From positions 1-57,238 of the forward strand of contig NZ_WBMS02000057.1 in NCBI RefSeq assembly GCF_008923205.2: a stretch of DNA of 57,238 nucleotides. The letters are read 5' to 3'. The notes below the pieces were generated by a model that searched no databases, was not told the origin of the DNA, and worked only from the letters and a program-made list of their open reading frames with translations. This stretch comes from Actinomadura physcomitrii (lineage in GTDB: Bacteria > Actinomycetota > Actinomycetes > Streptosporangiales > Streptosporangiaceae). The translations under genes and the position numbers were made by a program. Positions 33,979-42,555 of this stretch are shown in pieces (within the stretch, counting starts at the first letter, position 1; the number at the start of each line of letters is the position of its first letter).

Positions 33979-36351
33979 ATGAAGCGTTGGGGGGAAGCGC
34001 CCTTCGAGGCGCATCTGCCGCCCGAGACCGTCCTCAGCCAGATGGAGATGGCGGTCATCGTCTGCGACCGCTTCAGCAACGTCATCTACGGCAACGCGTT
34101 CGCCCGCCAGCTGTTCGGGTTCGGCGGCGACGAGGTCATCGGGCACTCCATCCTGTCGCTCGGCATCGCGGAAGAGGACCACGAGCAGGCCACCGAACTC
34201 GCCCGGCACGTCCTCAAGGGCGGCGTCTGGGAGGGCACCTTCTGCAACCTGCGCGCCGACGGGACCACCGTGTACACGCGCGCGCACGCCGTCCCCCTGC
34301 GGCACCCGTCCGGCGCGGTCGACGGCGTCGTGATCTTCGCGCGGGAGGCGCTCCGCTCCAACCAGCGCGACCAGGAGCGGTACGGGCTGCTGGAGCGGAT
34401 CGGCGAGCGGCTCGCCGGGTCCCTGGAGCTGGAGGCGACGCTGCGGCGGGTCGCCGACACCCTCGTCCCGCAGTTCGCCGACCACTGCTTCATCGACCTC
34501 TACAGCGGCGACCGGCTGTACCGGCGGGTGTCGCGGCACGCCGGCAACTGGGAGCCGCCGCCCGGTACCTGGGCGGAGGTCGGCGAGCCCGTCTCCTACC
34601 CGCCCGGCCACTTCAGCGCCAAGGCGATGGCGCGCCGCGACGCCGTCCTCGTCGAGGACATGGTCCAGCACCGGTTCGCCGCGCCGACCGAGTCGTCGCT
34701 GCGGCTCGGCGAGTCGATGGGCATCACCTCGGTGATCTCCGCGCCGCTGCTGGTGCGCGGCGAGCTGCTCGGCGTGATGAGCCTGGCGCTGTCCAACCTG
34801 TCGAAACGACCCGACCCGCACTACGACGGCTTCGACCGCGACCTGCTCGGCGCCATCGCCAGCCGCGTCGCGCTCGCCGTCGACAACGCGCTGCTGTTCG
34901 AGGAGGAGCGCGACACCGCGCTCGCGTTCCAGAAGCACCTGCTGCCCGGTGACCGCCCGCCGCACCTGGACGGCCTGCAGATCGCCTGGCGGTACGAGCC
35001 GGCCCGCCCGCTCGAGTCGCACGGCCACGGCATCCAGACCCAGGTCGGCGGCGACTGGTACGACGTGATCCCGCTGTCGGCCGGACGCGTCGGGCTCGTC
35101 ATCGGCGACGTCGAGGGCCGCGGTGCCCGCGCCGCCGCGGTGATGGGCCAGCTGCGCGCCGCGCTGCGCGCGTTCGCGCAGGACGACAAGCCCCCGGCCG
35201 ACATCCTGCGCAAGCTCGACGAGTGGGTCCGCACGATGACCCGGCCCGAGCGGATGCGGTCCGGCTGGAACAGCGACGACCTCGTCCGCCCTCCGCTGGT
35301 GTCGTGCACCTACTTCGTCTACGACGCGTGGTCGCGGGTGCTGGAGTTCGCCAACGCCGGCCACGACCCGCCGCTGCTCGTCGTGGGCGGCGACGTCGGC
35401 GAGCTGGACTTCGAGAGCGAGGGCGCCATGCTCGGCGTCCGCGCCCCCGGCATGGGCGGCGAGATCCTCTACAACGAGGAGCAGGTCGAGCTGCACCCCG
35501 GCTCCACGCTCGTGCTGTACACCGACGGCCTCATCGACCGGCGGCCCAAGGACGACGGCGAGTACTACACGCGGGAGGAGTCCCGCGAGATGGTCCGCGA
35601 CGCCGTCCAGCGGGTCGCGCGGTCGGGCGTGGAGGCCATCGCCAACGCCGCCTACGACGCCGTCCCCGGCGACATCGACGACGACGTGGCGATCGTGGTG
35701 ATCCGCACCGCCGCCGACGAGCTGGCCGTCGAGGAGCGCACCTTCCCCGCCGAGCCGATCATGGTGTCGGAGGCGCGCCGGATGGCGGCCGACGCGTTCG
35801 CGTCCTGGGGCATGCTCGACGAGCAGGCCGAGCTGGCCTGCCTGCTGGTCTCCGAGGTCGTCACCAACGTGGTGCTGCACGCCACGTCGACGCCGCAGCC
35901 GCGCCGCGAGATGGTCGTCCCGGTGCCCGCCGGGCCGCCCGGCCGCGGCGGCGAGCCGCTGAGCGCGCCGCCGCCCGTCCAGTTCAACACCCATAAGTTC
36001 ACCGCCGCCCAGGAGTTCAACACCGCGCAGGTCGGCGGCGCGTACGAGGCCGGTCTCGACCCCGCGCTGGACCCGGGCGGGTTCGACGAGGACGACTGGA
36101 CTCTCGGCGCCGACCTCGGCCGCCGCGAGCCGCCCACCAAGGAGTTCCGGCTCCGGCTGCGGCGCGGCGCGGACGCGATCTGGGTCGAGGTGTTCGACTC
36201 CGACATGCGGCTGCCGCGCATCCGCAGCGCCGGCGAGACCGACGAGGGAGGCCGCGGCCTCTACCTGGTCGACCAGCTCGCCACCCGGTGGGGCGCCCGG
36301 CCGACCAACGACGGCAAGGCCGTCTGGTTCGAGCTGCCGCTGACCCCGTGA
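33979..36351 (+). CDS. PAS-GAF-PP2C (SpoIIE)-HATPase signalling protein
   Basis: 790 residues from ATG 33979 (GGGGAG upstream). Domains in order: PAS (about 15-125), GAF (about 140-320), SpoIIE-type PP2C phosphatase (about 345-575) and an HATPase domain of the anti-sigma kinase type (about 595-790). The phosphatase has metal-binding aspartates in VGGDWYDV, VIGDVEGRG, LYTDGLIDRR and DIDDDVAIVV. The HATPase N-box is LVSEVVTNVVLHAT, but about 75 residues of Pro/Gly/Asn-rich sequence separate it from the next strand (FRLRLRRGADAIWVEVFD). Likely switches a sigma factor/anti-sigma partner (inference). Its stop overlaps the start of the alcohol dehydrogenase. Confidence 0.93.
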   Translation: MKRWGEAPFEAHLPPETVLSQMEMAVIVCDRFSNVIYGNAFARQLFGFGGDEVIGHSILSLGIAEEDHEQATELARHVLKGGVWEGTFCNLRADGTTVYTRAHAVPLRHPSGAVDGVVIFAREALRSNQRDQERYGLLERIGERLAGSLELEATLRRVADTLVPQFADHCFIDLYSGDRLYRRVSRHAGNWEPPPGTWAEVGEPVSYPPGHFSAKAMARRDAVLVEDMVQHRFAAPTESSLRLGESMGITSVISAPLLVRGELLGVMSLALSNLSKRPDPHYDGFDRDLLGAIASRVALAVDNALLFEEERDTALAFQKHLLPGDRPPHLDGLQIAWRYEPARPLESHGHGIQTQVGGDWYDVIPLSAGRVGLVIGDVEGRGARAAAVMGQLRAALRAFAQDDKPPADILRKLDEWVRTMTRPERMRSGWNSDDLVRPPLVSCTYFVYDAWSRVLEFANAGHDPPLLVVGGDVGELDFESEGAMLGVRAPGMGGEILYNEEQVELHPGSTLVLYTDGLIDRRPKDDGEYYTREESREMVRDAVQRVARSGVEAIANAAYDAVPGDIDDDVAIVVIRTAADELAVEERTFPAEPIMVSEARRMAADAFASWGMLDEQAELACLLVSEVVTNVVLHATSTPQPRREMVVPVPAGPPGRGGEPLSAPPPVQFNTHKFTAAQEFNTAQVGGAYEAGLDPALDPGGFDEDDWTLGADLGRREPPTKEFRLRLRRGADAIWVEVFDSDMRLPRIRSAGETDEGGRGLYLVDQLATRWGARPTNDGKAVWFELPLTP

Positions 36352-37346
36352 TGCGGGCCTGGGCGGTGGACGCGCCGGCTCCGATCGCCTCGGGGCCGCT
36401 GCGCCGCGCCGACCGGGACGTCCCGTCGCCGGGGCCGGGGGAGCTGCTGGTGCGCGTCCTCGCGTGCGGCGTGTGCCGGACGGACCTGCACGTCGCGGAG
36501 GGCGACCTGCCCGTCCACCTGCCCGGTGTGACGCCCGGCCACGAGATCGTCGGCGAGGTCGCGCAGGCGGGCGCGGGCGCGCTGCACGCCGTCGGCGACC
36601 GGGTCGGGGTCGCGTGGCTGCGCGGCACCTGTGGCGCGTGCCGGTTCTGCCGCCGCGGCGCTGAGAACCTGTGCCCGTACTCGGTGTACACGGGCTGGGA
36701 CGCGCACGGCGGCTACGCCGAGTACGCCCTCGCCGTCGACGCCTACACCTACGCGCTGCCGCCCGAACTCGACGACGTCCGCGCGGCGCCGCTGCTGTGC
36801 GCGGGCATCATCGGCTACCGCGCCCTGCGCCGCGCGGATCTGCCGCCGGGCGGGCGGCTCGGGATCTGGGGGTTCGGCGGCTCGGCGCACCTCGCCGCGC
36901 AGATCGCGCTCGCCGAGGGCGCCGACGTGCACGTGTTCACGCGGAGTGCCGCGGCCCGGGAGCTGGCCCGCTCGCTGGGCGCCTCGTGGGCGGGCGACTC
37001 CTTCGACGCCTCGCCCGACCCGCTCGATTCGGCGATCGTGTTCGCGCCCGCCGGCGGGCTCGTCCCCGCCGCCCTCGAACGCCTCGACCGCGGCGGCACC
37101 CTCGCCATCGCGGGCATCCACCTGAGCGACGTCCCGTCCCTGGACTACCAGCGGCACCTGTTCCAGGAGCGGCAGGTCAGGTCGGTGACCGCGAACACCC
37201 GCGCGGACGGGGAGGAGTTCCTGCGCCTCGCGGCCCGCCTCGACGTCGCCGTCACCACGCACCCCTACCCGCTGGACGAGGCGGACCGCGCCCTCGCCGA
37301 CCTCGCCGCCGACCGCTTCACCGGCGCCGCCGTCCTCGTCCCGTAG
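36351..37346 (+). CDS. zinc-dependent alcohol dehydrogenase (MDR family)
   Basis: 331 residues. ATG 36351 overlaps the stop of the phosphatase gene in TGATG, so it is probably translationally coupled. Catalytic zinc ligands include Cys39 (ACGVCRTD) and His64-Glu65 (PGHEIVGE). The structural zinc site has four cysteines at 94, 97, 100 and 108. The cofactor fold has GIWGFGGSAHLAAQIA. Most similar in layout to the AdhP/zinc-binding alcohol dehydrogenase family that drops one lobe (331 residues instead of about 350). The substrate is unknown. Its tight linkage to a PP2C regulator is unusual. Confidence 0.9.
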   Translation: MRAWAVDAPAPIASGPLRRADRDVPSPGPGELLVRVLACGVCRTDLHVAEGDLPVHLPGVTPGHEIVGEVAQAGAGALHAVGDRVGVAWLRGTCGACRFCRRGAENLCPYSVYTGWDAHGGYAEYALAVDAYTYALPPELDDVRAAPLLCAGIIGYRALRRADLPPGGRLGIWGFGGSAHLAAQIALAEGADVHVFTRSAAARELARSLGASWAGDSFDASPDPLDSAIVFAPAGGLVPAALERLDRGGTLAIAGIHLSDVPSLDYQRHLFQERQVRSVTANTRADGEEFLRLAARLDVAVTTHPYPLDEADRALADLAADRFTGAAVLVP

Positions 37347-37354
37347 AACGGGGA

Positions 37355-37403
37355 TGCGGCGCGCCGGCCCCTGAGGCTCCTGGAAAGAGGGCGGCGCGCC
37401 GCA
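37355..37403. terminator. hairpin between convergent genes
   Basis: A perfect 12-bp stem TGCGGCGCGCCG (37355-37366) with CGGCGCGCCGCA (37392-37403) and a 25-base loop, in the gap between the alcohol dehydrogenase stop and the convergent methyltransferase stop. Confidence 0.5.
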
Positions 37404-37417
37404 AGCATGTGGGCGTC

Positions 37418-38236
37418 CTAGATCGGCTCCGCCGCGACATGGGCCCAGGACTGGGTGAACCAGAGTTCGCCGCCGATCACGCGGGGCTTCGCGCCGGTCT
37501 TCGGGCCGCCGTCGACCTCGTCGGTGAGCGCCTCGCGGATCCGGTCGGCGGACGCGTCGTCCCGCGCGCCCGCGAGCCACGGCTCCACCGGCCGCTCGAC
37601 GGTGAACACGTCGAGCCGGCGGATGGTCGCGCCCGCCGAGGTGATCATCTCGGTGAGCCGGGCGATGGACGGGGTGCCCGGGTGGTCGGGGTCGCGCAGC
37701 CGCTCGATCCGGTCCCGCTCCGGGCCGGCCAGGTTGCCGCGGACGAGATCGGCGATGATCAGCCGTCCGCCGGGCCGGCAGACCCGCAGCAGCTCGCGCA
37801 GCACCCGCTCCGGCTCGCCCAGCGTGTACAGCGAGAACCGGGCCGTGACCAGCGAGAACGCGTTGTCTCTGTAGGGCAGTGCGGTGGCGGTGGCGCGGAC
37901 GGCCGGGCCGGTGGGCCGGGGGCGCGGGTCCTCGCGGGTGGCCATCGCGGGCGGCCGGTCCCCGTCGCCCGCCGGGCCGGTGATGCGGACCGGTCCCGTG
38001 CCGAACTCGACCGTGGCCATCCGGCCGCCGCGCCCCGGTTCCTCCGGCGCCGGCGTCGCGTCCACCGCGGTCATGTGCCGGACCCGCGGGCGCAGCGCGG
38101 CGGGCATCGGCCCGCGGCCGCGCGCCACGTCCAGGCAGACGTCGTGGCGGTCGGGTTCGACGAACTCCAGCAGCCGCCTCAGGTGCGGGGCGATGCCGCC
38201 GGCGGTCTCCTGGACCGCGGTCGCCGGATGCGGCAC
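37418..38236 (-). CDS. class I SAM-dependent methyltransferase
   Basis: 272 residues from GTG 38236, with GAGGGAGACC upstream. The conserved post-I and motif IV-V region is ATALPYRDNAFSLVTARFSLYTLGEPERVLRELLRVCRPGGRLIIADL, typical of Methyltransf_11/UbiE-like enzymes. Motif I is degenerate (CLDVARGRGPMP, where VxCGTG is usual), and about 30 extra residues lie before the acidic loop. It may bind SAM weakly or have diverged. No neighbour clarifies the substrate. Confidence 0.8.
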   Translation of the reverse strand: MPHPATAVQETAGGIAPHLRRLLEFVEPDRHDVCLDVARGRGPMPAALRPRVRHMTAVDATPAPEEPGRGGRMATVEFGTGPVRITGPAGDGDRPPAMATREDPRPRPTGPAVRATATALPYRDNAFSLVTARFSLYTLGEPERVLRELLRVCRPGGRLIIADLVRGNLAGPERDRIERLRDPDHPGTPSIARLTEMITSAGATIRRLDVFTVERPVEPWLAGARDDASADRIREALTDEVDGGPKTGAKPRVIGGELWFTQSWAHVAAEPI

Positions 38237-38367
38237 GGATGGTCTCCCTCGGCTCGGACCGGCTCCTCGGGCACGGGGACAGGCGTGAAGCCGGTTTCGC
38301 CAGGTATGACTCCCGGTGCGGGCGGGAAGTTCGCATCCGGGGCCGGGGAAATTCGCGGCCCGGCGCG

Positions 38368-38532
38368 TCAGCCTCTCAGGTGCTCGCCGTACAGCGCCCC
38401 GACGACCAGCACGAACACGATGATCACCGCGCTGCGGGTGGGCATCGGCATGCGCAGCTTCACCGCGACCCAGCGCACGCAGAACGCGGCGAGCAGCGCG
38501 ACGACCGCGAGGCTGAGAAGGCCCTCGTCCAT
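38368..38532 (-). CDS. small two-helix membrane protein
   Basis: 54 residues from ATG 38532, preceded by AAGGTGG. MDEGLLSLAVVALLAAFCVRW then VAVKLRMPMPTRSAVIIVFVLVVGALYG: two short helices around a basic, Pro-rich turn. Well-defined ribosome binding site and clean helices support a real gene. Function unknown. Confidence 0.7.
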   Translation of the reverse strand: MDEGLLSLAVVALLAAFCVRWVAVKLRMPMPTRSAVIIVFVLVVGALYGEHLRG

Positions 38533-38638
38533 GGCCACCTTCAATCCGGGGGAGTGCCGCCATCTAGAACGATAGACGCGTAAGGCAAGGGTTACCTCGG
38601 AGTAGGCGCATTGGACGGCTCCCGATAACCTCGCGGAT

Positions 38639-39037
38639 GTGGCAGATGCGAAGGAAGTAGACGACCGGGACCGGCTGGACGACCTGATGACCAACCTGGC
38701 GCGGGCGCGGGTGGCCCTCGGCCTCGCGGCGTTCGCCGCGCCGAAGCTGACCGTGAAGCTGATGACGTCGGCGGGCGGCACCGACCCGGGCCGCGACTAC
38801 GTCGCCCGGATGTTCGCCGCCCGCGAGATCGCGCTCGGCGCCGGCTACCTGCTGAGCGACGGGCCCGGGCGCCGGCTGTGGGCCCGCGCGGGGCTGCTCG
38901 TCGACTCCCTCGACACGGTCAGCGGGCTGCGCACCCGCCGCGGCCTCCCGCTGTGGGCGACGGCAGGGGCCACCGCCGTCGCGGGCGGGGCCGCCGCCCT
39001 GGGCGCCGCCAAGGTCGCCCGCGACATCCTGCGCTGA
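38639..39037 (+). CDS. small membrane-associated hypothetical protein
   Basis: 132 residues from GTG 38639; TAACCT seven bases upstream with no ribosome binding site suggests a leaderless transcript. A charged head (MADAKEVDDRDRLDDLM) is followed by weakly hydrophobic helices (ARVALGLAAFAAPKLTVKLM, REIALGAGYLLSDGPGR) and an Ala-rich C-terminal helix. It resembles actinobacterial DUF4267-like hypothetical membrane proteins, but I cannot assign it firmly. A DtxR-box-like palindrome lies just upstream. Confidence 0.72.
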   Translation: MADAKEVDDRDRLDDLMTNLARARVALGLAAFAAPKLTVKLMTSAGGTDPGRDYVARMFAAREIALGAGYLLSDGPGRRLWARAGLLVDSLDTVSGLRTRRGLPLWATAGATAVAGGAAALGAAKVARDILR

Positions 39038-39157
39038 CGTCCCGGACGGCCCCGGCGCCCGTGCCGGGGCCCTCGGCCCGGCATCCCCGGGACGCCGATT
39101 TGGGGTGATCTCTGTGGGTAGACCTCCCTCGTCGGCCGGCGAGGGGGGACGGGCGCT

Positions 39158-41197
39158 ATGACCGCTGACACGGTGGCGCGCGGCGAGGAGCCCATGCCGA
39201 AGGGCAGCGACCTGTACGTCGTCCTCGGCGCGCTGATGCTGGCGATGCTGCTCGCCGCGCTGGACCAGACGATCGTCTCCACGGCCCTGCCGACCATCGT
39301 CAGCGACCTCGGCGGCCTCAACCACCTGTCCTGGGTCGTCACCGCGTACCTGCTGGCGTCCACCGCCTCGACGCCGCTGTGGGGCAAGCTCGGCGACCAG
39401 TACGGCCGCAAGCGGCTGTTCCAGGGCTCGATCGTCATCTTCCTGGCCGGGTCGGCGCTGTGCGGCATCGCGCAGGACATGAACGAGCTGATCTTCTTCC
39501 GGGCGCTGCAGGGCCTCGGCGGCGGCGGGCTGATGGTCCTGGTCGTCGCGATCGTCGGGGACGTCGTGCCGCCCCGCGACCGCGGCCGCTACCAGGGCAT
39601 GTTCGGCGCCGTGTTCGGCATCGCCAGCGTGTGCGGGCCGCTGCTCGGCGGCTGGTTCGTCGACAACCTGTCCTGGCGCTGGGTGTTCTACATCAACCTG
39701 CCGATCGGGGTCGTCGCGCTGGCGGTCATCGCCGCCGTCCTGCACGCCGCGGGGGAGCGCGAACGGCACCGCATCGACTACCTCGGCACTCTGCTGATCG
39801 TCGGCTGGTCCGTCGGGCTGGTGCTGATGACGACCTGGGGCGGCACCCGCTACGACTGGCTGTCCGCGCCGATCATCACGCTCGCCGCCGTGTCGGTCGT
39901 GCTGATCGCGGTGTGGCTGCTGGTCGAGCGGCGCGCCGCCGAGCCGATCATGCCGCCGCACCTGCTGCGGCACGCGGTGTTCTCGCTGTCCTCGGCGATC
40001 AGCTTCGTGGTCGGCTTCGCGATGTTCGGTGCGCTGACCTTCCTGCCGATCTTCCTGCAGGTCGTGCACGGCGTCTCGCCGACGCTGTCCGGCGTGCACC
40101 TGCTGCCGATGATGCTCGGCATGCTCGTCGCGTCGATCGGCTCCGGGCAGCTGATCACCAGGACCGGCCGGTACAAGATCTACCCGGTGGTCGGCACGCC
40201 GCTCATCGCCATCGCCCTGTACCTGCTGTCGCGGCTGGACGAGAACTCCTCGACGCTGTCGATGAGCCTGCGGTTCGCGCTGCTCGGGTTCGGTCTCGGC
40301 CTGGTGATGCAGGTCCTCGTCATCGCGGTGCAGAACGCCGTCTCCTACCAGGACCTCGGGTCGGCGACGTCCGGGGTCACGTTCTTCCGGCAGATCGGCG
40401 GGTCGTTCGGCGTCGCGGTGTTCGGCTCGGTCTTCAGCAACGAGCTGGCCTCGCACGTCGAGGACCTCGCCAAGGGCCGGCTGCTGCCGCCCGGCTTCGA
40501 CCCGGCCGCCGTGCAGGGCGACCCGCAGCTGCTCGACCGGTTCCCCGGGCCGGTGAAGCAGGCCGTCCTGCACGCCTACGCGCAGTCGATCGACACGGTG
40601 TTCCTGTGGGCGGTGCCCGTCGCGGCGGTCGCGTTCGTCCTCACCTGGTTCCTGCGGGAGGTCCCGCTGCGCGCCACCTCGCAGACCCGCGACTACGGCG
40701 AGGGCTTCGGCGCGGCGCCGACCGTCCGCTCGTCCCGGCACGAGATCGAGCGGGCGCTCAGCGAGCTGATGCGGCGGGACGCGAAGGCCGCGGAGGCCTA
40801 CAACCGGCTCGCCCGCCTCTGTGGCGTCGACATGCCCGCCGGCAGCATCTGGGCGCTGTGCCGCATCGCCAAGGACAGGACGGTCGCCGGGACCGACCTC
40901 GCCGACCGCGCCGGCGTCCCGATCGAGCAGGGCCGCCCGCACGTCGACCGGCTCGTCGAGGCGGGGTACGTCGACCGCACCGACGGCGTCCTCGCCATCA
41001 CCCCGGCCGGCCTGGCGACCGCGGAGCGGCTGTTCGCCGCGCGCCGCGAGGGCCTGGCGAAGCACGTCGAGGGCTGGTCCCCGGAGGAGCACCCGGAGCT
41101 GTCGGACGTGCTGACCCGGCTCGCCCGCGTCTCGCTGGGGCAGGACGCCGACGGCGGCGTCCTGAAGCACGGCCCGGCCGCCGAGACCGCCCCCTGA
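39158..41197 (+). CDS. DHA2-type MFS exporter with C-terminal winged-helix-like domain
   Basis: 679 residues from ATG 39158. The first 510 residues are a 14-helix DHA2 drug exporter: LAALDQTIVSTALPTIVSDLGG (motif D1), WGKLGDQYGRKRLF (motif A), GPLLGGWFVDNLSWRWVFYINLPIG (motif C). The cytoplasmic C-terminus (about 530-660) looks like a MarR-type winged helix: EIERALSELMRRDAK, GVDMPAGSIWALCRIAKD, VAGTDLADRAGVPIEQGRPHVDRLVEAGYVDR (recognition helix) and GVLAITPAGLATAERL (wing). The EHPELSDVLTRLAR tail also recalls MarR C-termini. A fused transporter-regulator is inferred. Confidence 0.9.
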   Translation: MTADTVARGEEPMPKGSDLYVVLGALMLAMLLAALDQTIVSTALPTIVSDLGGLNHLSWVVTAYLLASTASTPLWGKLGDQYGRKRLFQGSIVIFLAGSALCGIAQDMNELIFFRALQGLGGGGLMVLVVAIVGDVVPPRDRGRYQGMFGAVFGIASVCGPLLGGWFVDNLSWRWVFYINLPIGVVALAVIAAVLHAAGERERHRIDYLGTLLIVGWSVGLVLMTTWGGTRYDWLSAPIITLAAVSVVLIAVWLLVERRAAEPIMPPHLLRHAVFSLSSAISFVVGFAMFGALTFLPIFLQVVHGVSPTLSGVHLLPMMLGMLVASIGSGQLITRTGRYKIYPVVGTPLIAIALYLLSRLDENSSTLSMSLRFALLGFGLGLVMQVLVIAVQNAVSYQDLGSATSGVTFFRQIGGSFGVAVFGSVFSNELASHVEDLAKGRLLPPGFDPAAVQGDPQLLDRFPGPVKQAVLHAYAQSIDTVFLWAVPVAAVAFVLTWFLREVPLRATSQTRDYGEGFGAAPTVRSSRHEIERALSELMRRDAKAAEAYNRLARLCGVDMPAGSIWALCRIAKDRTVAGTDLADRAGVPIEQGRPHVDRLVEAGYVDRTDGVLAITPAGLATAERLFAARREGLAKHVEGWSPEEHPELSDVLTRLARVSLGQDADGGVLKHGPAAETAP

Positions 41198-41313
41198 GCG
41201 GCGGAGCGCCGAGACTCAGCTCACATCGCGTTGCGCTATGAGGGATGTAATCTCATACTGACGACCGAATCTCACTCGGTTTCGGGACGGAACCCCAAGA
41301 TTTTGGAGGCGTA

Positions 41314-42447
41314 GTGGCCGAGGCGTACATCGTCGGCGCGGTCCGTACCCCCGTCGGTACCAAGAAGGGCGCCCTCAAGGACGTGCACCCCGCCGACCTC
41401 GGGGCGCACGTGCTCAAGGAGCTCGTGAACCGGACCGGCGTCGACCCCTCCGCGGTCGAAGACGTGATCATGGGCTGCGTCATGCAGGCCGGCCCGCAGG
41501 CGCTGGACATCGCGCGCACCGCCTGGCTGTCGGCCGGGCTGCCGGAGAGCGTGCCCGGCGTCACCATCGACCGCCAGTGCGGCTCCTCCCAGCAGGCGAT
41601 CCACTTCGCCGCGCAGGGCGTGCTGTCCGGCACCCAGGACCTCGTCGTCGCGTCCGGCGTCGAGCACATGGCCAAGGTGCCGATGGGCGCCACCATCGTC
41701 CAGGGCCTCGACTTCCCGTACGGCGAGGGCTGGGGCGAGCGCTACGGGCAGCAGGAGATCTCCCAGTTCCGCGGCGCCGAGCTGATGGCCGAGAAGTGGG
41801 GCTTCACCCGCGAGGACCTGGAGAAGTTCGCGCTGGAGAGCCACAAGCGCGCCGCCAAGGCGATCGAGGCCGGCTACTTCGATCGCGAGATCGCCCCGAT
41901 CGCCGGCCTCGCCAAGGACGAGGGCGCCCGCCCCGACACCACCCTGGAGAAGATGGCGGCGCTGAAGACCCTCCGCGAGGGCGGCGTCATCACCGCCGCG
42001 GTGTCCTCGCAGATCTCCATCGGCGCGTCCGCGGTGCTGATCGCCTCCGAGGAGGCCGTCAAGCAGCACAACCTGACCCCGCGCGCCCGCATCCACACCC
42101 TCGCCGTCACCGGCTCGGACCCGGTCTACATGCTGACCGGCCCGATCCCCGCGACGGAGAAGGCGCTGTCCAGGGCCGGCCTCAAGATCGACGACATCGA
42201 CGTCTTCGAGGTGAACGAGGCGTTCGCCCCGGTGCCGATGGCGTGGGCGCACGACACCGGCGCGTCCCTGGAGAAGACCAACCCCAACGGCGGCGCCATC
42301 GCCACCGGCCACCCGCTGGGTGCGACCGGCGGCATCCTGATGACCAAGCTGCTGCACGAGCTGGAGCGCACCGGCGGCCGCTACGGCCTGCAGACGATGT
42401 GCGAGGGCGGCGGCCAGGCCAACGCCACCATCATCGAGCGTCTGTAG
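41314..42447 (+). CDS. thiolase (acetyl-CoA C-acyltransferase), FadA6-like
   Basis: 377 residues from GTG 41314, with GGAGG well placed upstream. The nucleophilic Cys89 is in DRQCGSSQQAI. NEAFAPVPMAW, GGAIATGHPLGATGG (His) and TMCEGGGQAN (Cys) complete the active site. The whole sequence (RYGQQEISQFRGAELMAEKW, VPGVTIDRQC, IPATEKAL) closely follows what I recall of M. tuberculosis FadA6, a thiolase of cholesterol ring C/D breakdown under KstR2. It would cleave a 3-ketoacyl-CoA. A strong hairpin follows the stop, so it is probably monocistronic. Confidence 0.93.
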   Translation: MAEAYIVGAVRTPVGTKKGALKDVHPADLGAHVLKELVNRTGVDPSAVEDVIMGCVMQAGPQALDIARTAWLSAGLPESVPGVTIDRQCGSSQQAIHFAAQGVLSGTQDLVVASGVEHMAKVPMGATIVQGLDFPYGEGWGERYGQQEISQFRGAELMAEKWGFTREDLEKFALESHKRAAKAIEAGYFDREIAPIAGLAKDEGARPDTTLEKMAALKTLREGGVITAAVSSQISIGASAVLIASEEAVKQHNLTPRARIHTLAVTGSDPVYMLTGPIPATEKALSRAGLKIDDIDVFEVNEAFAPVPMAWAHDTGASLEKTNPNGGAIATGHPLGATGGILMTKLLHELERTGGRYGLQTMCEGGGQANATIIERL

Positions 42448-42464
42448 TCCCCGCAGGCCGCGGT

Positions 42465-42499
42465 CCGTGGCCCATCCCCGGTCCGGGGGTGGGCCACGG
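42465..42499 (+). terminator. terminator hairpin after thiolase
   Basis: CCGTGGCCCA (42465-42474) pairs with TGGGCCACGG (42490-42499), with a CCCC/GGGG inner stem, 18 bases after the thiolase stop. Confidence 0.75.
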
Positions 42500-42555
42500 G
42501 CGTGCGCGGGGCGCGATGATGGCCCGGTCGTTGCCCGGACCGCCGAGGGTGGAGC

